This document shows, piece by piece, positions 5,427 through 6,203 of a DNA stretch of 6,203 bases. Each line of letters starts with the position of its first letter. Position 1 is the stretch's first letter. Source of the stretch: Kiritimatiellia bacterium (GTDB lineage Bacteria; Verrucomicrobiota; Kiritimatiellia; UBA8416); the NCBI GenBank assembly GCA_007126175.1, contig SLBU01000197.1, positions 1-6,203 of the forward strand, written 5' to 3'. The translations under genes and the position numbers were made by a program. The notes below the pieces were generated by a model. That model saw only the letters and a list, made by a program, of their open reading frames with translations, searched no databases and had not been told where the DNA came from.

Positions 5427-6203
5427 TCAAAATTGCAAATGCAGCCCTGCAATCGATCGATATTCGTGGTAATCGGCGGATTCCGTGTACGAGCCTTCCC
5501 AATTGGCACGCCAGTAGCGTCCGAGTGCCGTGCTGATAACCGCGTTTACCGCAAACACATCGACCCACTCGGTCTTGGGCGCATCCCCGGCATCGAACCG
5601 GAAACGGCGCGCGCGCTCTACCAACCGATCATAGGCCTCAAGGTCTTCGCGCCGTACCCGTTCCCGTGCCCGACCAAGCTTCAATCCCAGATCGTAGCTG
5701 AAACGGTTGATATTATTACGTACACGCCCAACCAAAAAGTACTGACGCATCTGGTAGGGGGTCCAATAGTCATCCTTGGCATATCTGGCATCGACATAGC
5801 CATACTCCAACCCGGCCAAAAGGCCCGAGGAGGGAACCACTTCCCAAATCGTGGATATATCAGCATCCACGCGGTTGTTCCCATCGCTAATATCGTTGTA
5901 GCTGACTCTCGTCCAAATGTCCCACCAGTCCCGGAGGCGGATGGCACCGGCATAATAATAACGATCCTGTGTAACCTCTTCCGTCAGCGAACGCGCCGAC
6001 GGCATGATATCGTGATCCACACCTAGGAGCACATCAAGGTGCAGCACCGGACGAAAGGCTGTCTGCACAAACCAAGCCCAGTTTTCAAAGTCGGCATCGC
6101 GGTCAAACTCGTGTCGCCGCACACCGGCACCGACCGTGATCGGCGAACGTCGTGGATTTTTCGGTTGGTAGCGCATCCCGGCATGCAGCCCCACAAACCG
6201 TTC
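5427..6203 (-). CDS. Outer-membrane beta-barrel protein, 3' part (N-terminus outside window)
   Basis: The 258 visible residues are read without interruption from the right edge; codons at 6195-6203 are open, so the GTG at 6194 is not a real start and the protein begins beyond the window. The sequence alternates polar and hydrophobic residues in strand-like segments rich in Tyr, Trp, Gly and Arg (for example HLDVLLGVDHDIMP, IWTRVSYNDISDG, GLLAGLEYGYVDARY, FSYDLGLKLG, YRSIAGLHLQF), separated by charged turns. The final Phe in an amphipathic last strand is the usual BAM-recognition signal. The WTPYQMRQYFLVG segment recalls the barrel domain of TPR-containing exopolysaccharide exporters such as PgaA/BcsC, but this is a weak impression and I do not assign a function. 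It converges on the antiporter gene, with 63 nt between stops. Confidence 0.75.
   Translation of the reverse strand, partial: ERFVGLHAGMRYQPKNPRRSPITVGAGVRRHEFDRDADFENWAWFVQTAFRPVLHLDVLLGVDHDIMPSARSLTEEVTQDRYYYAGAIRLRDWWDIWTRVSYNDISDGNNRVDADISTIWEVVPSSGLLAGLEYGYVDARYAKDDYWTPYQMRQYFLVGRVRNNINRFSYDLGLKLGRARERVRREDLEAYDRLVERARRFRFDAGDAPKTEWVDVFAVNAVISTALGRYWRANWEGSYTESADYHEYRSIAGLHLQF

Overview
The window looks like chromosomal DNA of a Gram-negative bacterium with moderate GC content. The evidence is a predicted outer-membrane beta-barrel protein ending in Phe, and an ABC-2 permease of the polysaccharide-export (Wzm/TagG) type. The RlmN protein carries the CMTGKQGF signature, which I associate with Bacteroidota and the PVC superphylum rather than Proteobacteria. 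Together with the GGGGACAGAC-type repeats and the long RAYT variant, this makes a Lentisphaerota/Kiritimatiellota-like host my best guess. That placement is inference, not proof.

Layout, left to right. (1) 1-1334 is a RAYT unit: an intact REP-associated tyrosine transposase (266-1276, +) with three copies of a GGGGACAGACACATTATC-type direct repeat, two upstream and one downstream. (2) 1462-2319 (-) is a polysaccharide/O-antigen-type ABC exporter permease. No ATPase partner follows it; the space downstream is occupied by the convergent transposase. (3) 2320-2752 is a 433-bp gene-free region rich in repeats. It holds a CACAAAG/CTCTGTG inverted element, small hairpins, a perfect 35-bp tandem duplication containing the same GGGGACAGAC core, and an inverted near-copy of that core. 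(4) 2753-2829 (-) is tRNA-Pro with anticodon GGG and an encoded CCA. (5) 3037-5363 (+) is a likely two-gene operon: rlmN, then after 29 nt a CPA-type cation:proton antiporter. (6) 5427-6203 (-) is the 3' part of an outer-membrane beta-barrel protein that runs off the right edge, convergent with the antiporter.

Functionally this is ordinary housekeeping (translation accuracy, ion homeostasis, envelope export) with a RAYT/repeat family scattered through the spacers. I see no convincing new multigene system. The most interesting signal is the shared repeat core: it bounds the transposase with one kind of tail and recurs beside the tRNA with a different tail, arranged as a perfect tandem pair.
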